Assembly (NCBI GenBank): GCA_017397645.1
Contig: JAFQIE010000029.1
Location: forward strand, 1 to 58,173
DNA: 58,173 bases
Direction of reading: 5' to 3'
DNA from: Lachnospiraceae bacterium
GTDB taxonomy: Bacteria > Bacillota > Clostridia > Lachnospirales > Lachnospiraceae
Shown here: positions 25,249 to 34,282 of the stretch, in pieces
Position numbering within the stretch: the stretch's first letter is position 1
How the letters are laid out: the number at the start of each line of letters is the position of its first letter
Position numbers and translations under genes: made by a program
The notes under the pieces: model-generated
Database searches by the model: none
What the model was told of the DNA's origin: nothing
Seen by the model: only the letters and a program-made list of their open reading frames with translations

Positions 25249-25283
25249 TAAAAAAGCCTCTGCGAGCTGCAGAGGCTTTTTTA
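25249..25283. terminator. Bidirectional terminator after the GH18 gene
   Basis: AAAAAGCCTCTGC and GCAGAGGCTTTTT form a perfect 13-bp stem with a GAGCT loop, with T-runs in both orientations. It serves the convergent GH18 gene and sortase-substrate gene. Confidence 0.95.
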
Positions 25284-25306
25284 TGCATATTTTAAATCAA
25301 TTATAA

Positions 25307-26128
25307 TTAGTTTGCTTTTCTCTTCAAAGTGAAGCTACCAGCCATGCAAAGAGATGCTGCGCTAAGCAGAGCGATCATCATGCTGCTGTCGCCGGTCTTA
25401 GGAACGCTGTCATACTGACCTGCGCTCTGTGCGGGCTGCTGGGGCTGAGGAGCGGGAGCTGCTGCAGGAGCCTGTGTAGGAGCGGCTGCTGCAGGTGCGT
25501 TCCAAGAGAATGCCCAATCAGGAGTGGTTACATTACCGTTCATAACTTGGAATTTACCTTCATGGAAGTTGTAAATCTGGAAGTAGGTATAGCTACCATC
25601 CATAGAAGCCAAACGATACTGGTCAACAACGCCGGCACAACTGATGTTGGTATTAGCATTGTGTCCATCTTTGTAAAGGGTCAGGTTCTGTACATTTCCG
25701 TTGAAACTTGCTACAGCGGGATCATATACATGGCCGTTTGTTACATTACAGTTAAGGGATACAGAAGTGTTGCCCAAGATAAAAGCGTCTGTAATATCAC
25801 CGGAGAAGATGATGGTATGCTTTGCGGTGGTAACAACGGTTAAGTTGGACAACTTGATGCTTCCTAAATTCAAATCAGGTGCGCTATCGGATTCGCTGTA
25901 AACAACAACGATATCGCCGTCCTTCATTTCCTGAAGCATGTAGTATACTTCTCTGTGAGGATAGCCTTCATCGAACTTGGAAGTGTTTGCCTGATAACGC
26001 CACTGATTACCTAAACACTTTACAGAGTAGGTAACAGGGTTTGATGCCTCAGCAGTAAGTCCTGCTGTGGGCAACAAAAACATTGCGAGTACAGCAAACA
26101 GTGTTACAATTGCTTTGATTCTTTTCAT
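25307..26128 (-). CDS. Sortase-anchored surface protein (VPKTGD sorting signal)
   Basis: A 273-residue secreted protein. Residues 1-29 are a signal peptide (basic MKRIK, hydrophobic core, cleavage near AEA). A beta-rich domain (about 30-205) of unknown family with conserved Asn/Ser runs follows, then a Pro/Ala/Gln stalk (about 209-240). The C-terminus has VPKTGD at 242-247, a hydrophobic helix and the positive tail KRKAN: a cell-wall sorting signal. The sortase gene lies 28 bases upstream in the same operon, so it is the probable substrate of that enzyme. Confidence 0.85.
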   Translation of the reverse strand: MKRIKAIVTLFAVLAMFLLPTAGLTAEASNPVTYSVKCLGNQWRYQANTSKFDEGYPHREVYYMLQEMKDGDIVVVYSESDSAPDLNLGSIKLSNLTVVTTAKHTIIFSGDITDAFILGNTSVSLNCNVTNGHVYDPAVASFNGNVQNLTLYKDGHNANTNISCAGVVDQYRLASMDGSYTYFQIYNFHEGKFQVMNGNVTTPDWAFSWNAPAAAAPTQAPAAAPAPQPQQPAQSAGQYDSVPKTGDSSMMIALLSAASLCMAGSFTLKRKAN

Positions 26129-26156
26129 GAAAAAAACCTCCTTGATTTTACTTGCT

Positions 26157-27017
26157 CTATTGAGTTATGGGTAAATATCGGTCACCCTGGCTCACTTCTT
26201 TTGCTACGACAACGAATCTTCCGTTGGTCACATGGTAAGTACATGTGGCAAGGGTGATGAAGTTGTCTCCGAACTCGGCAGTCACGCCGGTGTCGTACAA
26301 GGACATTGCCTTGATGTTGTTGTAAAAGTCATCAAATTCCTCTTGCGTGGTCGCGTTAAAGAATTTGTAGAACTTAAACACCTGATCTGTAGTTTTATAA
26401 ATCTGGGAACGGAATACTGCAACAATTTCGTAATTGCGTTGCACATCTTCTGTATATAGTATGATGTTTTTATGCTCGTTGTAATAGTCTACGCTGTCAT
26501 ATTTCAACAAAGAGCCGAACATAGCACCGGACTTCATATTATGTCCGTGAATAATCAAATTCGTGGACAGAGGGTTGGTGCAGCTGTCTGTGTCTAAAAT
26601 CAGGCAACCGTTTTGATTCTTCTTTTTGTCAAAACCTCGGTACAGGTAGTATTCCTCATCAGCGGGAGTCCACATAACGGGATAGTCAATCACCGTTCCG
26701 GGAACCTGAATCCAGGCTGCGGTGTCTGCATTTTGCAGAAAGGCTTCCTTATAAGGATGTTCTACCGGTTCGGGTGTAGGCTCCGGCGTAGGTTCTAATG
26801 TAGGCCCCGGCGTAGCGGTAGGCATAACCTCGGGAACAACCTCCACGTAACCATCGTCGTTGGAAGGCTTCAGGCCGTCAATCAACCGGTTGGTGGCAAG
26901 ATAGTCGCGCACGTAGAGGACTGCTAAAGCGCCGGCTGCCAGAAAACAAAGAATCGCAATAATCAGTAAAAACTTTGAGAAAAAATTCTTTTTGCTCTTT
27001 CTTTCATTCATAACCAT
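26157..27017 (-). CDS. Class B sortase
   Basis: A 286-residue membrane-bound transpeptidase. It has an N-terminal membrane helix (about 13-33), a Pro/Thr/Glu-rich stalk (about 60-88), and a sortase domain with the catalytic His in IIHGHN, Cys in LATCTYH and Arg in NGRFVVVAK. The TLxTCxY arrangement with a following Arg is class B. The frame has ATGs at 27029, 27017 and 27011; the GAGG spacing favours 27017. It is co-transcribed with the VPKTG-containing surface protein. Class B sortases of clostridia are known to use PxTG-type signals, which fits. Confidence 0.9.
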   Translation of the reverse strand: MVMNERKSKKNFFSKFLLIIAILCFLAAGALAVLYVRDYLATNRLIDGLKPSNDDGYVEVVPEVMPTATPGPTLEPTPEPTPEPVEHPYKEAFLQNADTAAWIQVPGTVIDYPVMWTPADEEYYLYRGFDKKKNQNGCLILDTDSCTNPLSTNLIIHGHNMKSGAMFGSLLKYDSVDYYNEHKNIILYTEDVQRNYEIVAVFRSQIYKTTDQVFKFYKFFNATTQEEFDDFYNNIKAMSLYDTGVTAEFGDNFITLATCTYHVTNGRFVVVAKEVSQGDRYLPITQ

Positions 27018-27054
27018 AAAAAACCTCATTATTCAATTTTAATTCCTACTCTTA

Positions 27055-27083
27055 ATATTAGTAGAAAATTTCAGATAATGCAA
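27055..27083 (-). promoter_or_regulatory. Promoter of the sortase operon
   Basis: On the minus strand TTGCAT (27078-27083) and TAATAT (27055-27060) are 17 bases apart, about 38 bases before the chosen start. Confidence 0.7.
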
Positions 27084-27192
27084 CTTTTTTCTCGCTTTTA
27101 GACAAAAAATAACCAAAAAAATGTATGTAATGCCCCTAAAAGTCACCGAATATACATATTAAGAGGTAAAAATTGGGAAAATTGAGATCAAA

Positions 27193-27891
27193 ATGAGTGA
27201 AAATCAATATCGGATATTGTCCATGGCAATGACCGCCATACTATTAGTGTCAAGCTTCTTTTTAGGCAAAGAAGCTGCAATACTCACATGGTCCGACAGC
27301 GTAAAGAGGGCAGAAAAATGTGTGGTGCTGGATGCCGGGCATGGTGGTATAGATCCCGGCAAGGTGGGGGTCAACGGAGTGGAGGAAAAACACATCAATT
27401 TGGCAATCACGCAAAAAGTAAAAAACTATCTGGAAGCGTCGGATGTGAAGGTGGTATTAACCAGGGAAGCGGATGAGAATCTGGGCGATGGAACCGGGAA
27501 AAATAAAAAAGTACAGGATATGCGCAAACGGGTAGAAGTGGTAGAGGGTGAACGTCCTGATGTGGTGGTGAGCATCCATCAAAATAGTTTTCCACAGGAG
27601 TCTGTGCATGGTGCTCAGGTATTCTATTATACCGGAAGTGGCAACGGACAAAAGTTAGCTGCCCGGGTACAGGGTACAATCACAAGGTATGCGGACGTGG
27701 GGAATACGAGACAAATCAAGCCAAACGACAGTTATTATCTGTTGAAAAAAACCAGTGCACCCATTGTTATCGTAGAGTGCGGATTTTTGTCGAATTGGAA
27801 AGAAGCAGAAAAACTTTGCACAGAAGAATATCAAGATAGAATGGCGTGGGCAATAGCAGTGGGAATCCTACAATATTTGAACGCTGGTTAA
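27193..27891 (+). CDS. cwlD: N-acetylmuramoyl-L-alanine amidase, CwlD-like
   Basis: A 232-residue amidase_3-family protein. The N-terminal hydrophobic segment (about 8-27) is a signal anchor. Zinc ligands can be placed: His in LDAGHGGIDPG, Glu in VEEKHIN, His in SIHQNSF, and the catalytic Glu in IVECGFLSN. In spore formers CwlD makes muramic-delta-lactam in the cortex; in other species it is a general cell-wall amidase. The start codon has only a weak GAGAT ribosome-binding site. Confidence 0.9.
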   Translation: MSENQYRILSMAMTAILLVSSFFLGKEAAILTWSDSVKRAEKCVVLDAGHGGIDPGKVGVNGVEEKHINLAITQKVKNYLEASDVKVVLTREADENLGDGTGKNKKVQDMRKRVEVVEGERPDVVVSIHQNSFPQESVHGAQVFYYTGSGNGQKLAARVQGTITRYADVGNTRQIKPNDSYYLLKKTSAPIVIVECGFLSNWKEAEKLCTEEYQDRMAWAIAVGILQYLNAG

Positions 27892-27893
27892 TG

Positions 27894-27922
27894 TTGCAGT
27901 GGCGGTATTTTTGCGCTATAAT
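27894..27922 (+). promoter_or_regulatory. Promoter of the HAD-Sua5 genes
   Basis: TTGCAG (27894-27899) and TATAAT (27917-27922) with a 17-base spacer, starting right after the cwlD stop codon. Confidence 0.82.
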
Positions 27923-27957
27923 GGAAAGGACGGAAAATTCGACGGAGGAATCCTACG

Positions 27958-28617
27958 ATGGAGATAAAAGGTGCTATCTTTGACCTGGACGGAACGTTGA
28001 TTAACTCCCTGTTCTTCTGGGAAAGATTTTGGGAGAAACTGGGAGAGAAATATCTTGGCGATAAAAACTTTTTGCCGGAATTAGATATGCAGAAGGCAGT
28101 GCGCACCGTGACCTTCGTGGATGCTTCAGAAATGATCCATGGGAAATACGGATTCGGCACTCCTGAGGAAATCTACACCCTGATGCATGATTTTTGCGTG
28201 GAGATATATCAAAAGGAAGCAACCTTTAAACCGGGAGCGAAAGAACTTTTGGATTACATGAAATCCCGTGAGATAAAGATGTGCGTCGCAAGTGCTTCTA
28301 TGCCGGATTTGCTACGTGTAATTTTTGACCGGTTCGGGTTAGATGACTATGTACCGAAAATTATTTCTTGCGCAGAAGTGGGCAAAGGAAAGTCACACCC
28401 GGATGTATTCATTGCTGCCCAGAATTATTTGGGCACGTCTAGGGAGAACACATGGGTGTTTGAGGATTCGGCGGTTTCTCTGCGGACGGCCTCTGACGCA
28501 GGTTTCCCTACTGTTGGGGTGTTTGATAAACACAATTTCGGCGTAAATGTTGAAGATGTATCCACAGAATATATTGCAGAAGGCGATTCGTTTCTTCGCC
28601 TGATTGAGAAGATGTAA
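27958..28617 (+). CDS. HAD-superfamily phosphatase (beta-phosphoglucomutase-like)
   Basis: A 219-residue hydrolase. The nucleophile motif FDLDGTLINS is at residue 8, a helical cap follows, motif II lies in CVASASMP, and the acidic motif in VFEDSAVSLRTASDAG. The substrate cannot be told from the sequence: phosphosugar or nucleotide phosphatase are both possible. The 3' end is close to the next gene (19 bases), so they are co-transcribed. Confidence 0.88.
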   Translation: MEIKGAIFDLDGTLINSLFFWERFWEKLGEKYLGDKNFLPELDMQKAVRTVTFVDASEMIHGKYGFGTPEEIYTLMHDFCVEIYQKEATFKPGAKELLDYMKSREIKMCVASASMPDLLRVIFDRFGLDDYVPKIISCAEVGKGKSHPDVFIAAQNYLGTSRENTWVFEDSAVSLRTASDAGFPTVGVFDKHNFGVNVEDVSTEYIAEGDSFLRLIEKM

Positions 28618-28636
28618 TCAAGAAAGGTGTACCGCT

Positions 28637-29701
28637 ATGGATACAGAAATCCTAAGAATAGAAAGTGCAGGGGAGCATCTGACTCCGGATGCGGACGAGC
28701 TTTTACAACGTGCAGGAGCAATCATCAGGCAGGGAGGTCTGGTGGCCTTTCCCACCGAGACAGTGTATGGCTTGGGGGGAGATGCGTTGAATGCTTCTTC
28801 TTCTGAAAAGATATACGCAGCAAAAGGCCGCCCGTCGGACAATCCCCTGATTATCCATATTTGTCGAATAGAAGATCTGAGGGGAATCGTGAAAGATGTT
28901 CCGGAAGTGGCCTACAAAATAGCGAAGGCATTTTGGCCCGGACCGCTTACCATGATTATGGAAAAGGCGGATATTGTACCTACCCAAACCACAGGTGGTC
29001 TGAACACCGTGGCGGTTAGATTCCCGTCACACAAAATAGCGCAAAAACTGATTGAGTATAGCGGTGGATTTGTGGCAGCACCCAGCGCCAACTTATCCGG
29101 CAAACCCAGTCCTACCGGGGCAAAATATGTAATAGAAGATATGAGGGGCCGAATCGATGCCATCATCGATGGTGGAGATGTGGGCATAGGTTTGGAATCT
29201 ACCATTCTTGATTTGACTGTAACACCGCCCCAGATTCTTCGTCCCGGATATGTGACGCAACAGATGCTGGAAGAATTGTTAGGAGAGGTAGAAATAGACC
29301 GCACCACACTTCGGGAAGATACCAAAGAAGCGCCCAAAGCACCCGGAATGAAATACAGGCATTATGCACCAAAAGCAGACCTCCTCATTGTTGAAGGTTC
29401 ATTGGAGGCGGTGGTGGCGTATATCAATCGGCGCTCGAAAACAGACCGTCAACAGGGCAAAAAGGTGGGCATTATTGCCACCGGAGAAACCTGTGATTCC
29501 TATGAAGCAGATGTGATAAAGGATGTGGGCTTCAGAGGAGATCAGGAAACCATAGCAAGAAATTTATTTCGCGTTTTGCGGGAGTTTGATGATGCGGGGG
29601 TAGACTGCATCTATTCAGAGGGCTTTGACACCGATGGATTGGGACAAGCCATTATGAACCGTCTGTTAAAGGCAGCGGGACACAAAAGAATACAGGTATA
29701 A
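28637..29701 (+). CDS. Threonylcarbamoyl-AMP synthase (Sua5/YwlC type)
   Basis: A 354-residue enzyme that makes threonylcarbamoyl-AMP for t6A modification of tRNAs. The N-terminal YrdC domain (about 15-205) has GGLVAFPTETVYGLG, AKGRPSDNPLI and APSANLSGKPSPT. The linker motif APGMKYRHYAPKA and a C-terminal Sua5 domain (about 245-354) make it the long Sua5 form. The frame is open upstream to 28604, but AAAGG and spacing favour the ATG at 28637, after the HAD stop. Confidence 0.94.
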   Translation: MDTEILRIESAGEHLTPDADELLQRAGAIIRQGGLVAFPTETVYGLGGDALNASSSEKIYAAKGRPSDNPLIIHICRIEDLRGIVKDVPEVAYKIAKAFWPGPLTMIMEKADIVPTQTTGGLNTVAVRFPSHKIAQKLIEYSGGFVAAPSANLSGKPSPTGAKYVIEDMRGRIDAIIDGGDVGIGLESTILDLTVTPPQILRPGYVTQQMLEELLGEVEIDRTTLREDTKEAPKAPGMKYRHYAPKADLLIVEGSLEAVVAYINRRSKTDRQQGKKVGIIATGETCDSYEADVIKDVGFRGDQETIARNLFRVLREFDDAGVDCIYSEGFDTDGLGQAIMNRLLKAAGHKRIQV

Positions 29702-29775
29702 ACGATACGGACTGTTTTATGTATCGTGGCGACAAAAGAAATAATCCCGGATGGGACAAAAGGAAGGGAAAAAAT

Positions 29776-30207
29776 ATGATAGCAATTGGATGTGACCATG
29801 GCGGTTATGAATTGAAAGAAATGGTGGTGGCTCACCTTCAGAAAAATGGTTATGAGGTGAAGGATGTGGGCTGTTACAGCAAGGACAGCGTGGATTATCC
29901 TGCCATGGGACATGCTGTTGGAAAAGCTGTGGCGGCAGGCGAGTGCGAAAAAGGCATCGTAATCTGTACCACAGGTATCGGCATCAGCATTTCTGCCAAT
30001 AAGATAAAGGGTGTGCGGTGCGCACTTTGCGGAGATTCTTTCTCGGCAAAAATGACAAGACTGCACAATGATGCCAACGTGCTTGCCATGGGAGCAGGAA
30101 TTGTAGGTGGAAATCTGGCACTGGAAATCGTGGATGTGTTCTTGGGCACGGAATTTTCCGGTGAAGAAAGACATCAAAGAAGAATTGATTTGATAGAAAG
30201 TATTTAG
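29776..30207 (+). CDS. rpiB: Ribose-5-phosphate isomerase B
   Basis: A 143-residue isomerase interconverting ribose 5-phosphate and ribulose 5-phosphate. Signature residues are DHGGYELK, the catalytic Cys in CTTGIGISISANK, and TRLHNDANVLAMG. The open frame starts at 29719, but AAGGAAGGG precedes the ATG at 29776 and the protein then has the usual length. It works with nearby upp and dCMP deaminase genes around pentose and nucleotide salvage. Confidence 0.95.
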   Translation: MIAIGCDHGGYELKEMVVAHLQKNGYEVKDVGCYSKDSVDYPAMGHAVGKAVAAGECEKGIVICTTGIGISISANKIKGVRCALCGDSFSAKMTRLHNDANVLAMGAGIVGGNLALEIVDVFLGTEFSGEERHQRRIDLIESI

Positions 30208-30278
30208 TTGTAAAGACAACTATTAAATGCAAATAATAAAAAGAAAAAACAAAAGTGTATTTACCAAAGGAGGTTATT

Positions 30279-30908
30279 ATGGCAAAAGTAGTAGTTATGG
30301 ATCATCCCCTGATTCAGCACAAAATCGGATTTATCCGCAGAACAGACACAGGAACAAAGGATTTCAGACAGACCATCAGTGAGATTGCAATGCTTATCTG
30401 CTATGAAGCAACCAGAGATTTGAAATTAGCGGACGAAGAGATTGAAACTCCCATCTGCAAAACCACAGTAAAAAAACTTAGCGGCAAGAAGTTGGCGATT
30501 GTACCTATTCTTCGCGCAGGTTTAGGTATGGTGGATGGTATGCTTTCCATGATTCCTGCAGCAAAGATTGGACATATCGGTCTATATAGAGACCCTGAGA
30601 CCTTGATGCCTGTTGAGTATTATTGCAAACTGCCCGCAGACTGCGCAGATAGAGAAGTTTTCGTAGTGGATCCTATGTTGGCAACCGGTGGTTCATCCAT
30701 CGCAGCCATTCAGATGTTGAAGGATAAAGGTTGTAAGAAGATTCATTTCATGTGTATCATTGCAGCACCTGAAGGTGTGGCAGCAATGGAGGCAGCACAT
30801 CCCGATGTGGATATGTACATTGGTGCGCTGGACGAGAAACTGAACGACCATGGCTATATCGTTCCCGGTTTGGGTGATGCAGGCGACCGTATTTTCGGTA
30901 CCAAATAA
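30279..30908 (+). CDS. upp: Uracil phosphoribosyltransferase
   Basis: A 209-residue enzyme that converts uracil and PRPP to UMP. The PRPP loop is [14 protein letters not shown] and the uracil-binding region [13 protein letters not shown] is at the C-terminus. An upstream ATG at 30255 exists, but AAAGGAGG gives the start at 30279 and the usual length. A small AGTTGT/ACAACT hairpin lies between it and rpiB. dCMP deaminase follows after 12 bases. Confidence 0.97.
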   Translation: MAKVVVMDHPLIQHKIGFIRRTDTGTKDFRQTISEIAMLICYEATRDLKLADEEIETPICKTTVKKLSGKKLAIVPILRAGLGMVDGMLSMIPAAKIGHIGLYRDPETLMPVEYYCKLPADCADREVFVVDPMLATGGSSIAAIQMLKDKGCKKIHFMCIIAAPEGVAAMEAAHPDVDMYIGALDEKLNDHGYIVPGLGDAGDRIFGTK

Positions 30909-30920
30909 GAAAGGTATATT

Positions 30921-31406
30921 ATGAGCGGCAAAAGACAGGACTATATTAGTTGGAGCGAGTATTTTATGGGTGTAGCCCAGTTGGCAGGTATGCGTTCTAA
31001 AGACCCCAATACACAGGTGGGTGCATGCATTGTCAGTGATGATAATAAAATCCTTTCTATGGGATATAACGGGTTTCCCGCCGGTTGCTCTGATGAGGAT
31101 TTTCCCTGGGCACGGGAGGGTGAGGAGACAGAAACCAAATACCCTTACGTAACCCACGCAGAGTTGAATGCGATTTTGAACTATCGCGGAGGTTCTTTGG
31201 AGGGGACCACTGTGTATGTTTCTCTTTTCCCCTGCAATGAGTGTGCCAAGGCCATCATTCAGGCGGGCATCAAAAGAGTGGTATACGATAGTGACAAATA
31301 TAACGGTACCCCCGGGAATATTGCCTGCAAAAGGATGTTTGACGCGGCTGGAATAGAGTATATTCCCTATTCCGGAAGTGGACGCCAAATACATATTAAG
31401 GTTTGA
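30921..31406 (+). CDS. dCMP deaminase (ComEB-like)
   Basis: A 161-residue deaminase of the cytidine/deoxycytidylate family. The zinc site is H-A-E (THAELNAIL) and PCNECAKAI. The allosteric region near NTQVGACI is present. It converts dCMP to dUMP, supplying thymidylate synthesis. Located 12 bases after upp; this cluster handles pyrimidine salvage. Confidence 0.92.
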   Translation: MSGKRQDYISWSEYFMGVAQLAGMRSKDPNTQVGACIVSDDNKILSMGYNGFPAGCSDEDFPWAREGEETETKYPYVTHAELNAILNYRGGSLEGTTVYVSLFPCNECAKAIIQAGIKRVVYDSDKYNGTPGNIACKRMFDAAGIEYIPYSGSGRQIHIKV

Positions 31407-31419
31407 TGAGGGTGAATGC

Positions 31420-32595
31420 TTGAGGTGGAAAAGCGTTTGTAAAGCAACTGCAGCCATAATGAGCGTGATAATAATGACCGGACTGCTGAGTGAAGCATCC
31501 GGTTCATTTGTCGTGCACGCTACTTCCACCCAAAGTCAGATTGACCAAACACAAAAGGATAAGAATGCATTGCAACAACAGTTGCAGCAGGAACAACAGA
31601 ATATCCAGACGCTGGAAGGTGAACAAAACCAGCTGATGAAGGAACTGAATACTCTAAACACCGAGAGGCAAAAGGTGTTGGATAACCTGGCGGATTTAGA
31701 GGCTAAGATTCACGCAAAAGAGGACGAAATCTCCGAAGCCTTGAAAGAGTTGGAGGAGGCTAAAGCCACGGAACAGTGGCAGAAAGAAACTATGGAAATG
31801 CAAGTACGATGTATGTACGAGCGAAAGGATGACAGTTATTTAAAACTGCTGATATCCTCCGGAAGTATGGCAAAAATGCTGAACATGGCTTATTACATTG
31901 AGCGTGTGATGGAGTATGATAAAGAGCAATTGGAAAATTTCATTGCCATCCGTCAACAGATAGAAGTGGAAGAAGCTAAACTTCAGGAAGAGAAGAATCA
32001 ATTGCAGGTATTGCAGGCCTTGGCAGAAGATGAGCGGAACAAATTATCAAAGTTGATTGCGGACACGCAAAGTTCCATTGCCAAGTACAAGGACCAGTTG
32101 GAAGCGGCGGAAAAGAAAGCACTGGAGTTTGAAAAGGCCATCCGTGAAAAAGAGAGTACCTTGGCACAGTTAAAGATTAAACTGGCGCAGGAAATGGCTT
32201 TTTCGCAAGCGGCACAAAATGCTACCTGGCGGGATATTTCCCAGGTGAGTTTTGCAGAGAATGATTTGTATCTCTTGGCAAATTTGATTTACTGCGAAGC
32301 CGGAGGAGAGCCCTATGTAGGGCAGTTGGCTGTAGGAGCTGTGGTAATCAACCGTGTGTTAAGTTCAAAATTTCCGGATACTTTGGCCGGAGTAATCTAT
32401 CAGAAAAACCAGTTTGCACCGGTGACCAGCGGACGTTTGGATTTGGCTATGGCGGCAAACAAGGCTACGGTCAGTTGCTATAAGGCGGCGGAGGAAGCCA
32501 TGAAAGGGATTACGAATGTAGGTACTTGTGTGTTTTTCAGAACTCCGATTCCCGGACTGACAGGTATACAGATTGGCGGACATATTTTCTATTGA
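31420..32595 (+). CDS. Coiled-coil cell wall hydrolase (SleB/CwlJ-type)
   Basis: A 391-residue exported protein. I choose a TTG start at 31420, preceded by GAGGG; it gives a normal signal peptide (MRWKSVCKATAAIM onward, cleavage near VHA). The ATG at 31378 would overlap the previous gene and put charged residues before the signal. Residues about 38-260 are a long coiled coil rich in Gln, Glu and Lys, like PcsB/EnvC-type proteins. The C-terminal domain (about 285-391: LLANLIYCEAGGEP, AVGAVVINRVLS) is the SleB/CwlJ hydrolase fold. Confidence 0.85.
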   Translation: MRWKSVCKATAAIMSVIIMTGLLSEASGSFVVHATSTQSQIDQTQKDKNALQQQLQQEQQNIQTLEGEQNQLMKELNTLNTERQKVLDNLADLEAKIHAKEDEISEALKELEEAKATEQWQKETMEMQVRCMYERKDDSYLKLLISSGSMAKMLNMAYYIERVMEYDKEQLENFIAIRQQIEVEEAKLQEEKNQLQVLQALAEDERNKLSKLIADTQSSIAKYKDQLEAAEKKALEFEKAIREKESTLAQLKIKLAQEMAFSQAAQNATWRDISQVSFAENDLYLLANLIYCEAGGEPYVGQLAVGAVVINRVLSSKFPDTLAGVIYQKNQFAPVTSGRLDLAMAANKATVSCYKAAEEAMKGITNVGTCVFFRTPIPGLTGIQIGGHIFY

Positions 32596-32613
32596 TTTAC
32601 ACACATTTATGGA

Positions 32614-32637
32614 GAAAGCACAGATACGTGCTTTTTT
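32614..32637 (+). terminator. Terminator after the SleB-like gene
   Basis: AAAGCAC pairs with GTGCTTT around AGATAC, followed by further T's. It closes the upp/dCMP-deaminase/SleB-like transcript. Confidence 0.8.
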
Positions 32638-32694
32638 CCATTCACAGCCAAAGGCGAAGAAGCATATTCTGTAAAAAAGGCTGTGGAGATTGGT

Positions 32695-33063
32695 ATGGAC
32701 TATCAGGGAATAAATTGGAAGGGACCGCTTCCTTTTTATATGACATATCCGGAGTATATTGCACCCAATCGGGAAAAGGATATGCTGAAGGATATGGAAT
32801 ACTTACAGCAGATGTATCCGAAGGATGTGCGAAGATTTCAGAAACGCATTTCTGAAATGTTAGATAAGGCGGATTATGAGGGAAGTTTTGTTTATGACGA
32901 GTACCCGGACAGATATAGTTTAAGGTCAATGGCAAAAACCATGCTGTTGGTTTTGCAAAAAGAAGAAGAGGACGCACCTGGGGAAGATTTGGTTCAGGTG
33001 CTGTTATTCAATGAGATTTACAAGCGCCGGCATAGGCAGCAGCGTGGAAAAAGATATTTTTAG
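32695..33063 (+). CDS. Conserved-looking protein of unknown function (122 residues)
   Basis: Not recognised. The frame opens with GTG at 32683, but GGAG at 32685-32688 fits the ATG at 32695. The protein is acidic to neutral with several Tyr and Pro residues at the start (PLPFYMTYPEY), a helical centre with KRISEMLDKADYEGSF, and a basic C-terminal end (KRRHRQQRGKR). It has no membrane segment. It overlaps the downstream methyltransferase gene by 53 bases, suggesting translational coupling. Confidence 0.65.
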   Translation: MDYQGINWKGPLPFYMTYPEYIAPNREKDMLKDMEYLQQMYPKDVRRFQKRISEMLDKADYEGSFVYDEYPDRYSLRSMAKTMLLVLQKEEEDAPGEDLVQVLLFNEIYKRRHRQQRGKRYF

Positions 33064-34282
33064 ATTGGTCACGGATGGTTTCGACAAAGGATTGCATATG
33101 GAAAAACTACATGAACTTCTGGAAAACTGCATGAACAAAGAGTTGCAACAGATGGTGTTAAGCAACAGTAAAAACCCTGGGATTGGTACCAAGGTGAAAG
33201 TACGCCCGGTACTATTGAAGGGGGAGCTTTGCTTTCAGGAGACTTTGTATCGGGGAACCCAAGTGTTTCATGTGAATAAGTCCGCATCCGATATGGTGGA
33301 CGAAGTATGTGATTTGATGGAACAGGTCTTTCGTCAGGTGCAGATTACCACATTGCACCGGGAATGTACCGTACTGATATCTAAGAAAGGGACCGTAACC
33401 ATCAAAAGTAAAAGAAAAGAGAGCGATACCGCTGGGGATTTGAGAAATGCAGAGACCGGCAACGGTCGAACAAATGCAGAACCCTTGGAACACAATCGCA
33501 CAAAACAGTATATTTTACCGGAGGGAGATCCGGTGGACTTTTTGATTGGTTTGGGGGTGCAGACTCCGGATGGCAGAATTGCTAAGACCAGATATGACAA
33601 ATTTCGACAAATCAACCGCTATTTGGAATTTATAGAGGATATATTGGAGCAGCTTCCTGCAGACAGAACCATCAAAATCGTGGATTTTGGCTGTGGGAAG
33701 TCCTACCTGACTTTTGCCATGTATTATTATTTGCATAAGCGACAGGGAAGAGATATAGAAGTGATAGGGTATGACTTAAAAGAGGATGTCATCAAAAAAT
33801 GCAATGCCTTGGCGCAGCAACTTGATTACAAGAATTTAAGCTTCCGGCAGGGAGATATCAGTGATTGTGATGATAAGGATGACGTGGACATGGTGGTAAG
33901 CCTTCATGCCTGCGACAAAGCCACGGACTATGCTTTGGAGAAGGCGGTGAAATGGGGAGCGAAAGTGATTATGGCAGTACCCTGTTGTCACCATGAGTTG
34001 AATGGCCAGATTAAAAATGATATGCTGCAGCCGGTCCTTAAATATGGCGTCATCAAGGAGAGAATGGCAGCCCTTCTGACAGATGCACTACGCGCGAATC
34101 TGTTGGAGGAACAAGGATACAGCACGCAGATTTTGGAATTTATTGATATGGAGCACACACCGAAAAATCTAATGATTAGAGGTGTGAAGAGAGAGGGCAT
34201 ACGTCCCACTAAAAAGACGGATAAAGTGACGCAATTGATGGAAGAATTGCAAGTGAAGCCTACATTAAGGGAGCTTATATGA
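33011..34282 (+). CDS. SAM-dependent methyltransferase (Methyltransf_32-like)
   Basis: A 423-residue protein. The N-terminal half (about 1-185) is a poorly conserved accessory region. The C-terminal half is a class I methyltransferase with motif I VDFGCGKSYLTFAMYYYL, acidic motif II in GYDLKEDV, motif III VSLHACDKATDYAL and the family PCCHHELN. These last motifs are typical of the Methyltransf_32 group, members of which modify RNA. The target is unknown. It overlaps the previous gene at its start and the next gene by 4 bases (stop-start overlap). Confidence 0.8.
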   Translation: MRFTSAGIGSSVEKDIFRLVTDGFDKGLHMEKLHELLENCMNKELQQMVLSNSKNPGIGTKVKVRPVLLKGELCFQETLYRGTQVFHVNKSASDMVDEVCDLMEQVFRQVQITTLHRECTVLISKKGTVTIKSKRKESDTAGDLRNAETGNGRTNAEPLEHNRTKQYILPEGDPVDFLIGLGVQTPDGRIAKTRYDKFRQINRYLEFIEDILEQLPADRTIKIVDFGCGKSYLTFAMYYYLHKRQGRDIEVIGYDLKEDVIKKCNALAQQLDYKNLSFRQGDISDCDDKDDVDMVVSLHACDKATDYALEKAVKWGAKVIMAVPCCHHELNGQIKNDMLQPVLKYGVIKERMAALLTDALRANLLEEQGYSTQILEFIDMEHTPKNLMIRGVKREGIRPTKKTDKVTQLMEELQVKPTLRELI

